DNA of 32,021 nucleotides from Bacteroidales bacterium (GCA_017542345.1 JAFXXI010000009.1:1-32021), one strand, 5' to 3'; counted from the first letter of the stretch, positions 7,901 to 17,567 are shown. The notes: generated by a model not told the origin, from the letters alone. Made by a program: numbers and translations.

Positions 7901-10900
7901 CACGGTGCCGCTAACCACAATCATGTCGCTCTGCGTGTCGTTCATCACCTGCTCATAGTGGGTGCCCGAGGCCGCCTCGCGGGTGAGTAGCACGTTGGCG
8001 CGAGGCCAGGTGCGAAGGTCGGCGGTGTCGATGATGTAACGCTCGGGTACACCGTCAATGACCACCTCATCCCACCAGGTCACGGCCGACGGGTCGCTAT
8101 CGATAATCGGATTCATCAGGTAGTTGCGGGTAATGTCGATGGCGGTGTTGCGGTTCGACTCAGGCAGTTCGACGGTGCCGCCGTCAACATAGATGGCGCC
8201 GCCGCCGGGGGCTTTCTGTATCGAGATGGAGTCGTGCGTCAGGTCGTCGAGGCCGGTCATGGTGTGACTGAAGTTGTTCTCGACGGTGACGTTGCCGCCG
8301 AGGGTCAGCCGTGCGCCGTCGGTGACGCTGATGGCACCCATCAGGCTGGCGTCGGTGGGCATGCCGTTGCCGTCGGTCTGGCCGCTCAGGCTGCCATACT
8401 CATTCCAGTTGTGCTGCACGAGGGCGCCTTCACGCAGGTTCACCGAGCTACCGGTGCCAGTGGCCAGGATGATGGGGGCATAGACGCGGTTGGTGTCGGG
8501 CAGCTTGTCGAGGGTCTTGCCGCCGGCGGTGTAGCTGTAGAACTGCAGGTTGCCGCTGCCGTCGAGGTTGGCGTTGGCGTTCAGGTTGGCGGCGTCGTAG
8601 GTGGCAGCGCCTTCGCGCACGACGTGCGTCACATGTGAGCCGGCACCGCCGTGGAAGGCAATATTCTCGGCTGTGAAGGTGCCGCCGTTGCGCACCACAA
8701 TCATCGGTCCACGGTAGACGCTCTGCTCGTCGGGCAGCTGGTGGTGGTGACCATCGTAGCGTATCACCTCGATGGCCGGGCCGTTGGGGCCGGTGATGTG
8801 GACAGGCGTATTGTCAATCACTAACTCGTCCATGATACACAGCACGTCGCCCTCCTGATAGATACCTTCCTCCAGTGCTTTGCGGAAGCTCTGCACATAT
8901 AGGCCGGGCGTCTTGCCGATTTCGTTCTTCTGGAAGCTGGTGCCGTTGTGGACCACGTCGCTGTAGGGGTACACCGTGACGCTCTTGTTGGGGGCTATCT
9001 GACGGGTTACCGAGTTGGCCGAAGCCATGTAGATGGTGTCGCCGTGCGAACGGGTCTTCACATAGAGGGTCACGTCGAAGGTGCCGCGCGAGATGTCGTC
9101 CTCCTCGGTGAAGGTCTCCATGGTGAGGATAACCTTGCCCACATAGCCCTTGCCGTCCATGGCGTCGTAGACGCGCGTGCCGTCGAAGGCAAGCTCGACA
9201 TCAATCATGGCCGAGCCACGTCCGTCAAGGGTGCCCAGGAAGTAACCGTGGGCATCGTTGCCGTTCACGCTCTGCAGCGAATAGGGTGCTACCGCGCTAC
9301 CGTTCCAGGTGCAGGTCTTCACCGGGTCGGTGCCGCTGGGGTAGGCCAGCTTGTAGAGGTTGGTGCGCACGCCGGTGCCGCGGATCCAGCCGTTGGCCAT
9401 ACCGGCATCCTCCGACACGTTGTTGGAGGGGATGATGGACATGGCGAAGCGGTTGTGCGAGTTGTGGTTGTTGTCGCCCGGGTGACCCACACTGACTGCG
9501 TGCGGATAGTTGTCCGATGTGGCCGTCACATCCGACGGATTGGGCAGCAGCGAGAAGCGGTCGCCATTGCCGAAGGCCGACGACAAGACAGACGTTATGG
9601 TGTCACCGCCGTTATTGTCGGTGGGCATCCAGCGGATACTCTTGATGTAGAGGTTACGTTCCTCACCGCAGGGCACGAGTTCCAGTTTGCGGGTGAAGGT
9701 GTTGGTGCGGCCGCCGTTATACATGGCTAGCACATCCTGGTCCATATCCTTCAGCTCGTCGATGATGGTCTGGATATTGACCTTCACCTGGATGGGAGCT
9801 ACCTCACGGTCATTCTCGTCGTACTCCATCATCTTGAAGACCACGTTGCCGTTGAAGGTGTTGGTGAAAGTGGTGTCGTAGGTGAGATAGAGTCGCATCG
9901 AGGGCTTCAACTGCGGGTTGGCAGGGTCGTTGCTGTTGTACACCTTCGGCGAGCAGTAGTGGTTCACACTGTTCACGCGGGCGTTACCGTTGATGACGAA
10001 GTATGCCCAGTCTTGGTCGGGAGCCACTTCGGGTGTTGCGGGGTCGTCGTCATGGTCTATGAGCGCCGGCATGTCGAAAGTCGTAGCGCTCGCTGCGGCG
10101 AAGTTGCCGTTAGGCACCATCACCAGGCCGAAGGTATAGTCGGGACGCTGGCGTATCTCCGTGGGGCCTTCCATCTCGGAGGGGTTGCCGTTGGGGATAT
10201 TTATCCATTCACCCTTCGTGTCGGGGTCCTGATTGCCGTCGTCGTACCAGTTCTTGATGTTGCTGAGGGCGTTGGTCATGTCGACGTTGCCGTCGGTGGT
10301 GAGGGTGCTGTTCAGCGTGGGGTGCCAGGCCGAGTCGACGAGGTCAATCTCGCCGTTGCTGCCCGTCATCACAAAGCCTTCGCCGATGAGTTTATAGTAG
10401 TGTCCTGCCTCGGTGGCGGGCATCTCGAAGGCCACCTCGGCAACACCGTACTTGTGTGTCACGGAGCCAGCGCCAATTTCCATTGACCAGTCGCGGTTCA
10501 GCCTGTCGGGCGAAGAGTGTGCCAGCAGGGTGGCCTCCACCTCGCGCAGACCGTGCTCGTCACCCACCTTCCACTCACGGTACTTGGTGGTGCCGGTATA
10601 GCCGTTGGCATCGGTAGTGGCATGGTTGGTGTAGGGCAACTCGTCGGCGCCGTCGGCCAGCCAGTCGGTGTTGATTTGCGTGTAGTTCGTGGCCACGGTA
10701 CGCGTCTTGTTGTCCGTGCGGCAGGTGGTCACAAAGCCGCCGTCGTTCATATTAAAGTTGGCACTGAGCTCCATCTTCGGACGAGCCGTGATGGACGACT
10801 GATAGCCGCCCGGCGTGGTCACATAGCCGTAGCCAGTGACGGCGCCATAGTCGGTGCTGGAGTTATCGGACTTGCCGATACTCATCGAGACACCGTTGTC

Positions 10901-13900
10901 GAGAATCATCAACGTGTGGCGCTTCGTAGCCACCGAGGGCGACACCACATATTCCTTGTCGCAGATGTCCACATTGTCGCCGCAGGCGCTGGCGTCCACC
11001 AGTCCGTTCAGCTCACTCAGGACCACCTGCACGGTGTCAAACTGCTCGCCGCTGTGGATGCTCGACGAAGTACCCTGCTCATAGAAGCCCAGGCCCTCCA
11101 CGTTGTCGATGGCAGCCTGCAGCTTCGTCACGTTGTAGCCGCGGTAGTTCATCTGCTTCACGTTCTTGATCGCGTAGCGGTTCGACATATACTGCTGGCT
11201 GGCGTCGGTGGTGCCGGTCAGGAGGATGGCGGTGTTGTGCAGCCACAAGCTGTCGGTACGCTGCATGGTCTCGAGGCTCTTGGTGGGAGCGCAGGCCTCC
11301 ATGCCACCGTAGTTGCGCACCTCGATGTGGCTGTGGATATCGCCGCCGAGCACCGAAGTACCGCTACCGAAGAGCGAGCGCATGATAATCATCTCGGGGT
11401 CGGCCGACACCATGTCGTTGGTGGTGTTGTAGCCCTTGCCGTCGATGTACATACGGCTCTCGCCGCCCATGAAGCCGGGGTTGTCGAACGATACTGCGCC
11501 GCTGGCGTTACCCCAGTTGGCGCCGCTGTATATCGAGTTCTCCAGTGCCAGGGTGTTGGCCACCAGCGCGTCGCTGTAGCCGCCCTTGTAGCCGGGTTTG
11601 AACTTCTTGTAGGTGCTGTCCTGCGTGTCGTTGCCGTAGGTGTTGCGCCACACCGTGCTGCTGTCGATGGCGTCCATACCAATGTTGACGTAGGCCGAGC
11701 CATAGACGATGCCCTGGTAGCCGGCGCCGTAGAAGTTGGAGCCCACGATACCGCCGGTGATGTTCACTATCGACGAGGGGCGCATGGTGCTCACCGCCAA
11801 GCGGTCGGCACGCGTGGGATTGGCACCCGTCGCCGGCTTGCACTCGGCAATGTAGCCGTCGTTGACGAACTCCGAGCCGCCATAGAGGCTCTCGTAGATC
11901 TCGCCGCCGTCCATGTTGACCACCTTCAGACCGTAGACGATGGGCTTCTTGGTCTTCTTGTTACCGCGGCCGCCGCCGAACACGTTGCGGTGGAACTTGC
12001 CGTCGTGGACATTCAGCACTATATAGGCCAAGTCCTCGGGATCGCTCACCGTCGTGGCTTTGGTGCGTGTGGTGTCGGGCATGTAGCGGTAGACGCCGTC
12101 GTTGGTCAGGCGCGTCTGGTCGTACTCGTATTCGCCGCTGCTGTTCTTCTTGAGGGGCAGCACGGTGCCGAACTTGCCGCCGCCGTAGAGGCAGCTGTCG
12201 ACCTCACCGTCGTTGAAGGTAATGTGGATATACTCCGTGTTGGGTCGCTCGATGCTGTCGCCGCCGGCATAGACGGTCGACGAGGCGTTCATGTAGGCGT
12301 ACTGGGACGACAGGGCCAGGCCGTGCTGCGTGTGGTAGTAGCTGTCGGGATAATCGCCGTTGCCGCCGCCGTAGACGTTGTAGAAGTTACCGTTGTTGAC
12401 CACCATCTCGGTGCGGTACACGTTGCCGGAGAAGTCGTTGCCGCCGAAGAGGTTGTTCACCAGCGTGTCACCATCAAACTCCAGGTAAGCGGTGCCGTGG
12501 ACATCCGAACCCCAGCAGCCGCCGTAGATGGCCAGGAAGGGGTTGTTCCAGGTGGGATAGGTCTTGATGTAGGTGTTCGTCACGTCGCCGCCGCTACCGC
12601 CGCCGTAGGCCTTGGCCGTGGTCACATTCTTGGCGTGATACAGGTGGACGTAGGTCGAGCCGGTGACATTGCCCCAGCGCTTGCCGTCGAAGTCGCGGAG
12701 GTTGAGGTCGTCCCAGCGGCCTTCACCGCCGCCGAAGAGCGAACCGTTGACGGTGACGTTGCCGGTGCTGACGCCGTTGGAGGTGCAGCCCTTCAGGTCG
12801 TCGACCACCAGGCAGGTGGTGCGGCATTCAGCCATCGAACCGCCGGCGTAGACCGAAGCGTTTACCGTGCCGCCCCAGAGGTTGACATTCGAGCTGTCCA
12901 CGTCGGGCTTGGCAGCCGTGGCTATCAAACCGGTCTCGGGATGCGCCTGGTCGTAGGTGCCGTATTTGTACACGTTGTACCGCTCGTGGCCCACGGGCAC
13001 ATAGTCGTAGCGGCCGTTCGAGCCGCCCCAGATGCGCTGGATGAGACCGCCGGACACATCGACGCGCGTATTGCCCTTGATGCTACCGCTGATATCGTTG
13101 CCGCCATAGAGGTACTGGATGCCTTCGGCCGACGTCCTGCGCACATCGACGTATGACATACCCTCCGTGTTGCTCATGCGGCAGCCGCCGAACACGGTGT
13201 CGGTGACCGTCACATAGTCGCTCTCCGAGAAGACGTAGGTCGACACATCGGGCACCTCGTTGCCGCAGATGTCATAGAGCACGTCTTTCTTGGTCATGTC
13301 GCCACGGTTACCGCCGCCGTAGACGTTCTTCACGTTGCCCTTCACCAGGTGGATGTTGGGCACGACGTTCATGTCGTCGAAGTTGTTGCCGCCGAAGATG
13401 GTGCCCACATAGTTGCCCGTCTTGCCGCCGGCAAAGTTGGAAGGCAGCGTGGCCATGTTGAAGCTGTTGGTCACACCGGTGTTGTTGAGCAGTATGGCCA
13501 CCTTGTCGCTCACCGAGCAACCGGCGCCGCCGCCGAAGACGGTGTCGATGAAGCCGCCCTCGGTATGCAGGTCGATGAAGGTGCTGGCCTGGTCGGGTCG
13601 GTCACCCTCCGTGCCGGGGCATACCGCCACAGCGGGGAACTCCGGATGGGTGCCGTCGTAGTCATACTTGCCGTTACCCGAACCGTAGACCGAGTTGATG
13701 ACTGGCGAGCCCTCGATGAGGACGTAGGTCGAGTAGCGCGGGTTGTACTGCTTGATGCCGCCCTCGGTGGTGGTGTAGTAGTTCAGCGAGTCGCCGTTCG
13801 AGGAGAACTGATTGGCCTGGTTCTCGCTCTCGGCCCTCAGGCTGTCGGTTGCGTTGGTGCAGCCGGCGTAGTTCACCACACTCTGGTAGGGCAGGAAACT

Positions 13901-16900
13901 CTGCACGCTGCCCACGCAGTCGTTGCCGGCGAAGAGGCTGCCCAGGATGGTGGGCGTCTCTTTCACATAGATCTGCGACAAGCCCCAGATGGAGGCGTTG
14001 GCGCCGCCGCCGAACACGTTGCCGCGTATCTCGGCCGTGCCGCCAATCTCCAGGCGCACGGTGCCGTTTTTCTCTCTCGTCGACAAAGTCCGCTCGGCCT
14101 CGCCGCTGGGTTTGATGCGCGCATAGGCGCTGCTGCGGAAGCCTACGTCGGCCAACAGGCCGCCGCCCACCACGTCGCCCTTGACGAGACCGCCGTTGAT
14201 GAAGACGTTGGTGTGCTGCACCGTGGGCATCAGCAGGCCCGCGAAGTCGTTATACGGGTCGTTGCCGGCCGTGCTGCTGAAGGGGTTGGGAATCTGCTGG
14301 TCGCTGTAGTGGCCGGTGCCGTCGTCGCAGTGGTAGTAGCCATCGCCACCACCATACACGTTGCCCTGCACCACAGCTTTCTTCGTTACCACAAGGTAGG
14401 TGGCGCCGTCGTGCTCCGAGCCCACGTCGCCGCTCACGTCGTTACCGGCGATGATGTCGCCATAGCAGCCGCCGGCCGCATAGATACCGCACGAGTTCGT
14501 GACATTGGCCCTACGGCAGCCGCCGTAGACATAGTCGGCGATAACCTTCGAGGATGATAAGGCATAGATGACCGAACCAATCTTATTGGGCACCGTGACG
14601 AGGCTACTGTAGCTAAGAATGTCCGACATGGTGTCGAGCAGCGGGCGGATGTCGAAGTACGACATGTGCTCCGCCGCAGCCTGCGCCAAGGTCTTGTTGT
14701 TGGTCATGTCGCCCTGGCTGCCGCCGCCGTAGACCGCACCAATGCCGCCCGAGCGGAGGTTCACGAACGACACGTTGTCCATCGGCGCCAGATTGTTGCC
14801 GCCGTAGAGGTAGTGGACGTTATAGATACCGTTGTCGGGGTCGAAGTTGTTCCACAGGAGTCCGTTGTTGGCGGTGTCGGTCGGGCTGGTAATCGAGTTA
14901 TTGGTGTAGATGAAGTGACCGTTCATGAAGCTGCCGCCGCTCTCGCCGTTGACGTCGTACACCGTGCCGTCACGCTGGCAGTCCACGAAGCAGATGGGGT
15001 TCTTCACCGTGGCGTTGTTGCCGCCCACGAAGGCCGTGTCCACCATACCGCCGTTGAACTGCACCTGGACATACGAGCAGTCCACCCTGTTGCCGCCGCC
15101 GAAGAGGTGGCGGATACCGAAGTCGCGACCATAGCCGTTGAAATAGGTGTTGTGGGTCAAGGCACGGTCGTCGACCAGCTTGGTGCAGCCCACGTTGACG
15201 AAGGTCATCGAGGTCTGTGCCACGGCGCCGCCGTAGTTGTTGCCGCCGAAGGCAGCCAGGACGGTGCCGCCGTTGATGTCGAGGGTGATGGCCGACGCAT
15301 AGTCGCCGCTGGTCGAGGAGATGCCTATGAAGGCGTTCTCGGCGCCGCCGAAGAGCGAGTCGATGTAGATGTGGTCGTTATGCTCGTGGGCGTTGTGACC
15401 CAGAGCGTCGCTGTGGCCCTCCACCTCGGGCACACCGATGTTGACGTGCGAGGTCTTGACGTAGGGTATCGTACCGGCCAGCTTGGTACCGACCGTGCGG
15501 TTACCGTCCTCCACCGTGGCAAAGTCGGCGCCCGTGTAGGGGTCGTAGTCGAAGGTGCCGGGGGCCACCACCTCACGGGTCGGGTCGTTCCAGTCATAGA
15601 CACCACCGCGGAAGGCATACTGGCCGTATTCCACGGAAGTGGTCTTCGTGGCGTTGTCGGCCCAACTGCTGGTGGCAGCGTCATAGGTGCCGCTGTAGCG
15701 GTAGTAGCCGCAGCCGCCGCCATAGAGGTAGTCGATATGAATGGGGTGGTCGGCGTTGGTGTAGCGTGAACCCACCTGGATGGTGGCGCCTTCCTCGCCC
15801 TGCACCCAGCCGGCGATATCGTTACCGCCGTAGATGGCATAGATCGAGTCGGCGTTGTGCACCGTCACCGAGGTGTTGCCCGTCACGTTGGCCATACGGC
15901 CGCCGCCCACCACATAACCCTTGATGACGGGAGCTTTAGTGGATGCCACCTCGTGGCTCAGGTCGGCCGCCGACACGGTGACGGTGGTCGACATCTGCTG
16001 TGTGGTGCCGTTGTTGTAGTACACCGTGGCGGTGATGGTGGCCGTCGTCGGCACCATCGGGATGTCGCGGCAGGTGAGGCTGGTCGTCCAGGGGTGGTAG
16101 TGTATCGGGCCGAGGTTTTGCGTGGCGCCCTCGACGGGGTTCGCCACGCTGAGGTAGCGCTGCGCGCGGTTGTCGATGCTGAAGCGCACACTGTCGATGG
16201 TCAGGTTCACAGACTGTGCCGTCGGCGGCGTGGTGTAGCGGTTGCCGCCGTAGTAGTACCAGTTGCTGTAGGTAGGCACACCGGCGCTTCCGAAGTTGTC
16301 GCTGGTGCGGAGCGAGTAGTCCAGGTTGATACCGCGGCGGTAGGTCTCCTCGTTGTATTCGGTATAGGCCTCGGTCACCGTGGCGGTGACGTAGTCGCTT
16401 GTAGCGGTGACCACGTTGGCCTGCAACGACACGGCCTCGCCGTAGCCGATGGTGGCCGCTGCGGCACTGAGGTCCACCAGACCCTGGCCATCCGTCACAC
16501 CCGAGATCACGCGGTCGTGTTCCGTCTTCTTCACCTCCATATAGGTGGTGGCCGCACCGGCGGGGTAGTTCAGGGTGCCGCCCACGCGCACGTTGTCGAA
16601 GTAGCTGATGCCCTTGTCGGGGTTGCTGGCGTTGTCCCAGGTGTTGCCGCCGGAACCGTCGGCACGGTAGTTGCTATAGATAAGTTCGTTCGGACGCTGG
16701 TAGCTGCTTACCTCCGACATGCGCCACTGCGGGTTGGCGGCGCGGGTGCCGTCGGCGTCGTTCAGCGTGTCGTAGATCATCCAGAAGTAGTACTCCTTCG
16801 TGCCGCCGGGCACCGACACCTGCTCGGTGATGGCGCAGCCGTGGTCCCAGTTATACCATGTTGTCTTCTTCTGCAACGGGGCGTCGGCCGCCACCTTGTA

Positions 16901-17356
16901 GATGCTCAGGCCCTCGCTGTGCGAGGCGATGATGTAGTAGCGGTAGCCGTTCCACTCCTGGTAGTAGTTGCCGGTGTTGCCCGTACGGAGCCACACGCAC
17001 AGCGGGTTGAAGCCGCCGGCGGTGCTGAAGCTCTGGAAGGTGGGATGCGCGGCATCCGTGGTGTCGAGCGCCAGATAGGTGTCGCCCTGCGCCACGATCT
17101 CCGTCGTGCTCGCCGAGGAGTGGGTGCCTCGGGTATAGATCTTGGCCCAGCTGTTGGCCTGGTCGTAGCCCGTGAGGAACTTCCCGTCGTCCGAGTCAAT
17201 CTCGCGGCCTTCGAACCAGTAGTAGTTGCCGTTGGTCAGCGTGAAGTAGCTCTGACCGCGCAGCCCTGTGGCTCCACAGCACAAAATAATTGCCAGCAGT
17301 ACTAACGCCCGCGCACCTGCGGGTGTTATTAGATTATTATTTGCAGTTTTCAACAT
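4907..17356 (-). CDS. Giant secreted repeat protein with T9SS type A sorting domain (~4,149 aa)
   Basis: Likely a cell-surface adhesin or filament exported by Sec and then the type IX system. The start at 17356 (MLKTANNNLITPAG) is preferred over the upstream ATG at 17407 because it gives a normal signal peptide (hydrophobic ALVLLAIIL, cleavage near LRG-QSYF, residue 34). Layout by residue: 35-475 non-repeat N-terminal domain; 475-2020 Gly-rich rungs ([VIL][FY]GG[GNSC]) in a recurring order; 2020-2850 unassigned; 2880-3040 pectin-lyase-like (ISVTDGARLTLGGNVTVENN); near 3260 a SprB-like motif (CPTGGDS ... GGMMPYTYTW); near 3510 an InlB-B-repeat-like strand (YTVPAHDATVTAYY); 3700-3830 GLUG repeats (GGMVGYG, GGVAGYL, GGIAGYA); 3950-4065 CDSVEWNG and GCDSIITLTLT; last ~76 residues the sorting domain (VLVYPNPTTARVTVE ... 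STGIYYLRV ... LIKK). It has its own promoter. The family is not recognised by name. Confidence 0.9.
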   Translation of the reverse strand: MLKTANNNLITPAGARALVLLAIILCCGATGLRGQSYFTLTNGNYYWFEGREIDSDDGKFLTGYDQANSWAKIYTRGTHSSASTTEIVAQGDTYLALDTTDAAHPTFQSFSTAGGFNPLCVWLRTGNTGNYYQEWNGYRYYIIASHSEGLSIYKVAADAPLQKKTTWYNWDHGCAITEQVSVPGGTKEYYFWMIYDTLNDADGTRAANPQWRMSEVSSYQRPNELIYSNYRADGSGGNTWDNASNPDKGISYFDNVRVGGTLNYPAGAATTYMEVKKTEHDRVISGVTDGQGLVDLSAAAATIGYGEAVSLQANVVTATSDYVTATVTEAYTEYNEETYRRGINLDYSLRTSDNFGSAGVPTYSNWYYYGGNRYTTPPTAQSVNLTIDSVRFSIDNRAQRYLSVANPVEGATQNLGPIHYHPWTTSLTCRDIPMVPTTATITATVYYNNGTTQQMSTTVTVSAADLSHEVASTKAPVIKGYVVGGGRMANVTGNTSVTVHNADSIYAIYGGNDIAGWVQGEEGATIQVGSRYTNADHPIHIDYLYGGGCGYYRYSGTYDAATSSWADNATKTTSVEYGQYAFRGGVYDWNDPTREVVAPGTFDYDPYTGADFATVEDGNRTVGTKLAGTIPYVKTSHVNIGVPEVEGHSDALGHNAHEHNDHIYIDSLFGGAENAFIGISSTSGDYASAITLDINGGTVLAAFGGNNYGGAVAQTSMTFVNVGCTKLVDDRALTHNTYFNGYGRDFGIRHLFGGGNRVDCSYVQVQFNGGMVDTAFVGGNNATVKNPICFVDCQRDGTVYDVNGESGGSFMNGHFIYTNNSITSPTDTANNGLLWNNFDPDNGIYNVHYLYGGNNLAPMDNVSFVNLRSGGIGAVYGGGSQGDMTNNKTLAQAAAEHMSYFDIRPLLDTMSDILSYSSLVTVPNKIGSVIYALSSSKVIADYVYGGCRRANVTNSCGIYAAGGCYGDIIAGNDVSGDVGSEHDGATYLVVTKKAVVQGNVYGGGDGYYHCDDGTGHYSDQQIPNPFSSTAGNDPYNDFAGLLMPTVQHTNVFINGGLVKGDVVGGGLLADVGFRSSAYARIKPSGEAERTLSTREKNGTVRLEIGGTAEIRGNVFGGGANASIWGLSQIYVKETPTILGSLFAGNDCVGSVQSFLPYQSVVNYAGCTNATDSLRAESENQANQFSSNGDSLNYYTTTEGGIKQYNPRYSTYVLIEGSPVINSVYGSGNGKYDYDGTHPEFPAVAVCPGTEGDRPDQASTFIDLHTEGGFIDTVFGGGAGCSVSDKVAILLNNTGVTNSFNMATLPSNFAGGKTGNYVGTIFGGNNFDDMNVVPNIHLVKGNVKNVYGGGNRGDMTKKDVLYDICGNEVPDVSTYVFSESDYVTVTDTVFGGCRMSNTEGMSYVDVRRTSAEGIQYLYGGNDISGSIKGNTRVDVSGGLIQRIWGGSNGRYDYVPVGHERYNVYKYGTYDQAHPETGLIATAAKPDVDSSNVNLWGGTVNASVYAGGSMAECRTTCLVVDDLKGCTSNGVSTGNVTVNGSLFGGGEGRWDDLNLRDFDGKRWGNVTGSTYVHLYHAKNVTTAKAYGGGSGGDVTNTYIKTYPTWNNPFLAIYGGCWGSDVHGTAYLEFDGDTLVNNLFGGNDFSGNVYRTEMVVNNGNFYNVYGGGNGDYPDSYYHTQHGLALSSQYAYMNASSTVYAGGDSIERPNTEYIHITFNDGEVDSCLYGGGKFGTVLPLKKNSSGEYEYDQTRLTNDGVYRYMPDTTRTKATTVSDPEDLAYIVLNVHDGKFHRNVFGGGRGNKKTKKPIVYGLKVVNMDGGEIYESLYGGSEFVNDGYIAECKPATGANPTRADRLAVSTMRPSSIVNITGGIVGSNFYGAGYQGIVYGSAYVNIGMDAIDSSTVWRNTYGNDTQDSTYKKFKPGYKGGYSDALVANTLALENSIYSGANWGNASGAVSFDNPGFMGGESRMYIDGKGYNTTNDMVSADPEMIIMRSLFGSGTSVLGGDIHSHIEVRNYGGMEACAPTKSLETMQRTDSLWLHNTAILLTGTTDASQQYMSNRYAIKNVKQMNYRGYNVTKLQAAIDNVEGLGFYEQGTSSSIHSGEQFDTVQVVLSELNGLVDASACGDNVDICDKEYVVSPSVATKRHTLMILDNGVSMSIGKSDNSSTDYGAVTGYGYVTTPGGYQSSITARPKMELSANFNMNDGGFVTTCRTDNKTRTVATNYTQINTDWLADGADELPYTNHATTDANGYTGTTKYREWKVGDEHGLREVEATLLAHSSPDRLNRDWSMEIGAGSVTHKYGVAEVAFEMPATEAGHYYKLIGEGFVMTGSNGEIDLVDSAWHPTLNSTLTTDGNVDMTNALSNIKNWYDDGNQDPDTKGEWINIPNGNPSEMEGPTEIRQRPDYTFGLVMVPNGNFAAASATTFDMPALIDHDDDPATPEVAPDQDWAYFVINGNARVNSVNHYCSPKVYNSNDPANPQLKPSMRLYLTYDTTFTNTFNGNVVFKMMEYDENDREVAPIQVKVNIQTIIDELKDMDQDVLAMYNGGRTNTFTRKLELVPCGEERNLYIKSIRWMPTDNNGGDTITSVLSSAFGNGDRFSLLPNPSDVTATSDNYPHAVSVGHPGDNNHNSHNRFAMSIIPSNNVSEDAGMANGWIRGTGVRTNLYKLAYPSGTDPVKTCTWNGSAVAPYSLQSVNGNDAHGYFLGTLDGRGSAMIDVELAFDGTRVYDAMDGKGYVGKVILTMETFTEEDDISRGTFDVTLYVKTRSHGDTIYMASANSVTRQIAPNKSVTVYPYSDVVHNGTSFQKNEIGKTPGLYVQSFRKALEEGIYQEGDVLCIMDELVIDNTPVHITGPNGPAIEVIRYDGHHHQLPDEQSVYRGPMIVVRNGGTFTAENIAFHGGAGSHVTHVVREGAATYDAANLNANANLDGSGNLQFYSYTAGGKTLDKLPDTNRVYAPIILATGTGSSVNLREGALVQHNWNEYGSLSGQTDGNGMPTDASLMGAISVTDGARLTLGGNVTVENNFSHTMTGLDDLTHDSISIQKAPGGGAIYVDGGTVELPESNRNTAIDITRNYLMNPIIDSDPSAVTWWDEVVIDGVPERYIIDTADLRTWPRANVLLTREAASGTHYEQVMNDTQSDMIVVSGTVGDETKIGVRKWFPGIHERDTIRFATVVGGNNTVLANAVRENENFVSDDHFSIFYNPSVNLINAYLFRCATFRHQLASDMYIGPLYERDNTLTLASGDVLHFGVKNNVCPTGGDSIIYRVQGGMMPYTYTWTDLGKSTTIQTTTTPYSNAQVQYDLAGGENGTAVTGDDRYAKYAASIADTLLLPNEAITTATSSVWNHLLVSVTDATGECALYKNIDLRILMDHEAANPATYWPKATAAADTASHRDNSSPWMSDTVGSGWTDTARSVLAIASRNFSGVQITPRVWVDRSNGTISATVAGADNDYVYQYVGESESHELADLNFCPGDTIYLYTEPRGSTNKFIMWDFDPYYRPLALYTVPAHDATVTAYYGPDEYWSEHVNSVATAHAAYDDNYYYAGNNGNSYVTTLHGDVHIYDENGLAWFISVVNGLNGAQARQFYFNKVFLHQKSGGYDMKNYLWTPVGTNHQPFRGWFLGVGSNATDTVRLRDEQVVIKNIIVNEPNMNYTGFFGNIDTARICGIKLESALIRGSQYVGTVAACSKDAQLDNVVVADSAELSSATTILATNYTSGGMIGKSTHDVVTNVSVKAKFIGDAVYSGGMVGYGVSTTVTNSYGYNDNRMNGLYIGGVAGYLDGTAGSKGGLFRKSKSASPSVVANNFVRLENSEGTRVGGIAGYAKNSEIENNYFYGDINNAGGSGVASSLNHSNADGNYYEQGAAKQSVGSSINGSYVDNISTFEGAGNGVTLAQSVHGRNNLTRVLNAWVREQNAAGGDYHTWRSDLESTNGGYPIFGTPDLIPLRDSMTVYGCDSVEWNGNYYADGETMSYRVIDTVEMVDSMMTIHFAAHFSSHEQYADSALVGEAYSGYGFTLTAAETALLQSTVENYGFATLVLSDTLATEYGCDSIITLTLTFYANVSIPQVTKSHVLVYPNPTTARVTVEAESMKHVELYDNDGRRLADYDTYGNDEITIDIKHYSTGIYYLRVHAADGVTIQKLIKK
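11300..15925 (-). repeat. Coding rung repeats of the T9SS-sorted giant protein, with a recurring order (cassette C)
   Basis: Degenerate protein repeats marked by [VIL][FY]GG[GNSC]. An ordered run recurs: NN..MDN / GDMTN / CRRANVTN / NDVSGDV / GDGYY at about 14810-14330; NNFDDMN / GDMTK / CRMSN / NDISGSI / NGRYDY at about 13410-12995; GGDVTN / CWGSDV / NDFSGNV / GNGDYPD at about 12610-12345. A partial copy (GRMANV / NDIAGWV / GCGYYRY) opens the region near 15925-15700. The copies are too divergent at DNA level to be recent. Confidence 0.7.
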
Positions 17357-17445
17357 GGTCTTTATAATATATTTATGCGGCCCACACCAAGCATCCCTCT
17401 GTAGCACAGCTCTGTGCGGCAGGAGACTTGGTCTGGTCCATTAGG

Positions 17446-17476
17446 CAAATATACGAATTTTTTTTCATTCTGCAAT
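17446..17476 (-). promoter_or_regulatory. Promoter of the T9SS-sorted giant gene (ATTG-N19-TATATTTG)
   Basis: On the minus strand, TATATTTG at 17453-17446 matches the TAnnTTTG -7 consensus, with ATTG at 17476-17473 as a near -33 box, 19 bases away. It would give an ~85-base leader to the ATG at 17356. This makes the gene independent of the giant gene upstream of it. Confidence 0.7.
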
Positions 17477-17494
17477 TTTTGTATTTTTTCGTCC

Positions 17495-17549
17495 GCTCCC
17501 CTCCGGTTCCCCTCCGGTCCCCCTCCGGTCCCCCTCCGCTCCCGCTCCT
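17495..17549 (-). repeat. 11-bp tandem array, unit CGGAGGGGGAC (minus strand), upstream of the giant gene promoter
   Basis: Read on the minus strand the copies are CGGAGGGGGAC twice, CGGAGGGGAAC and CGGAGGGGAGC, preceded by a degenerate copy (AGGAGCGGGAG). It ends 19 bases upstream of the ATTG -33 box. Unit length and the CGGAG core match the array at 871-914, although the other six bases differ. Confidence 0.85.
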
Positions 17550-17567
17550 ATCAAAAGGCATGGAAAT

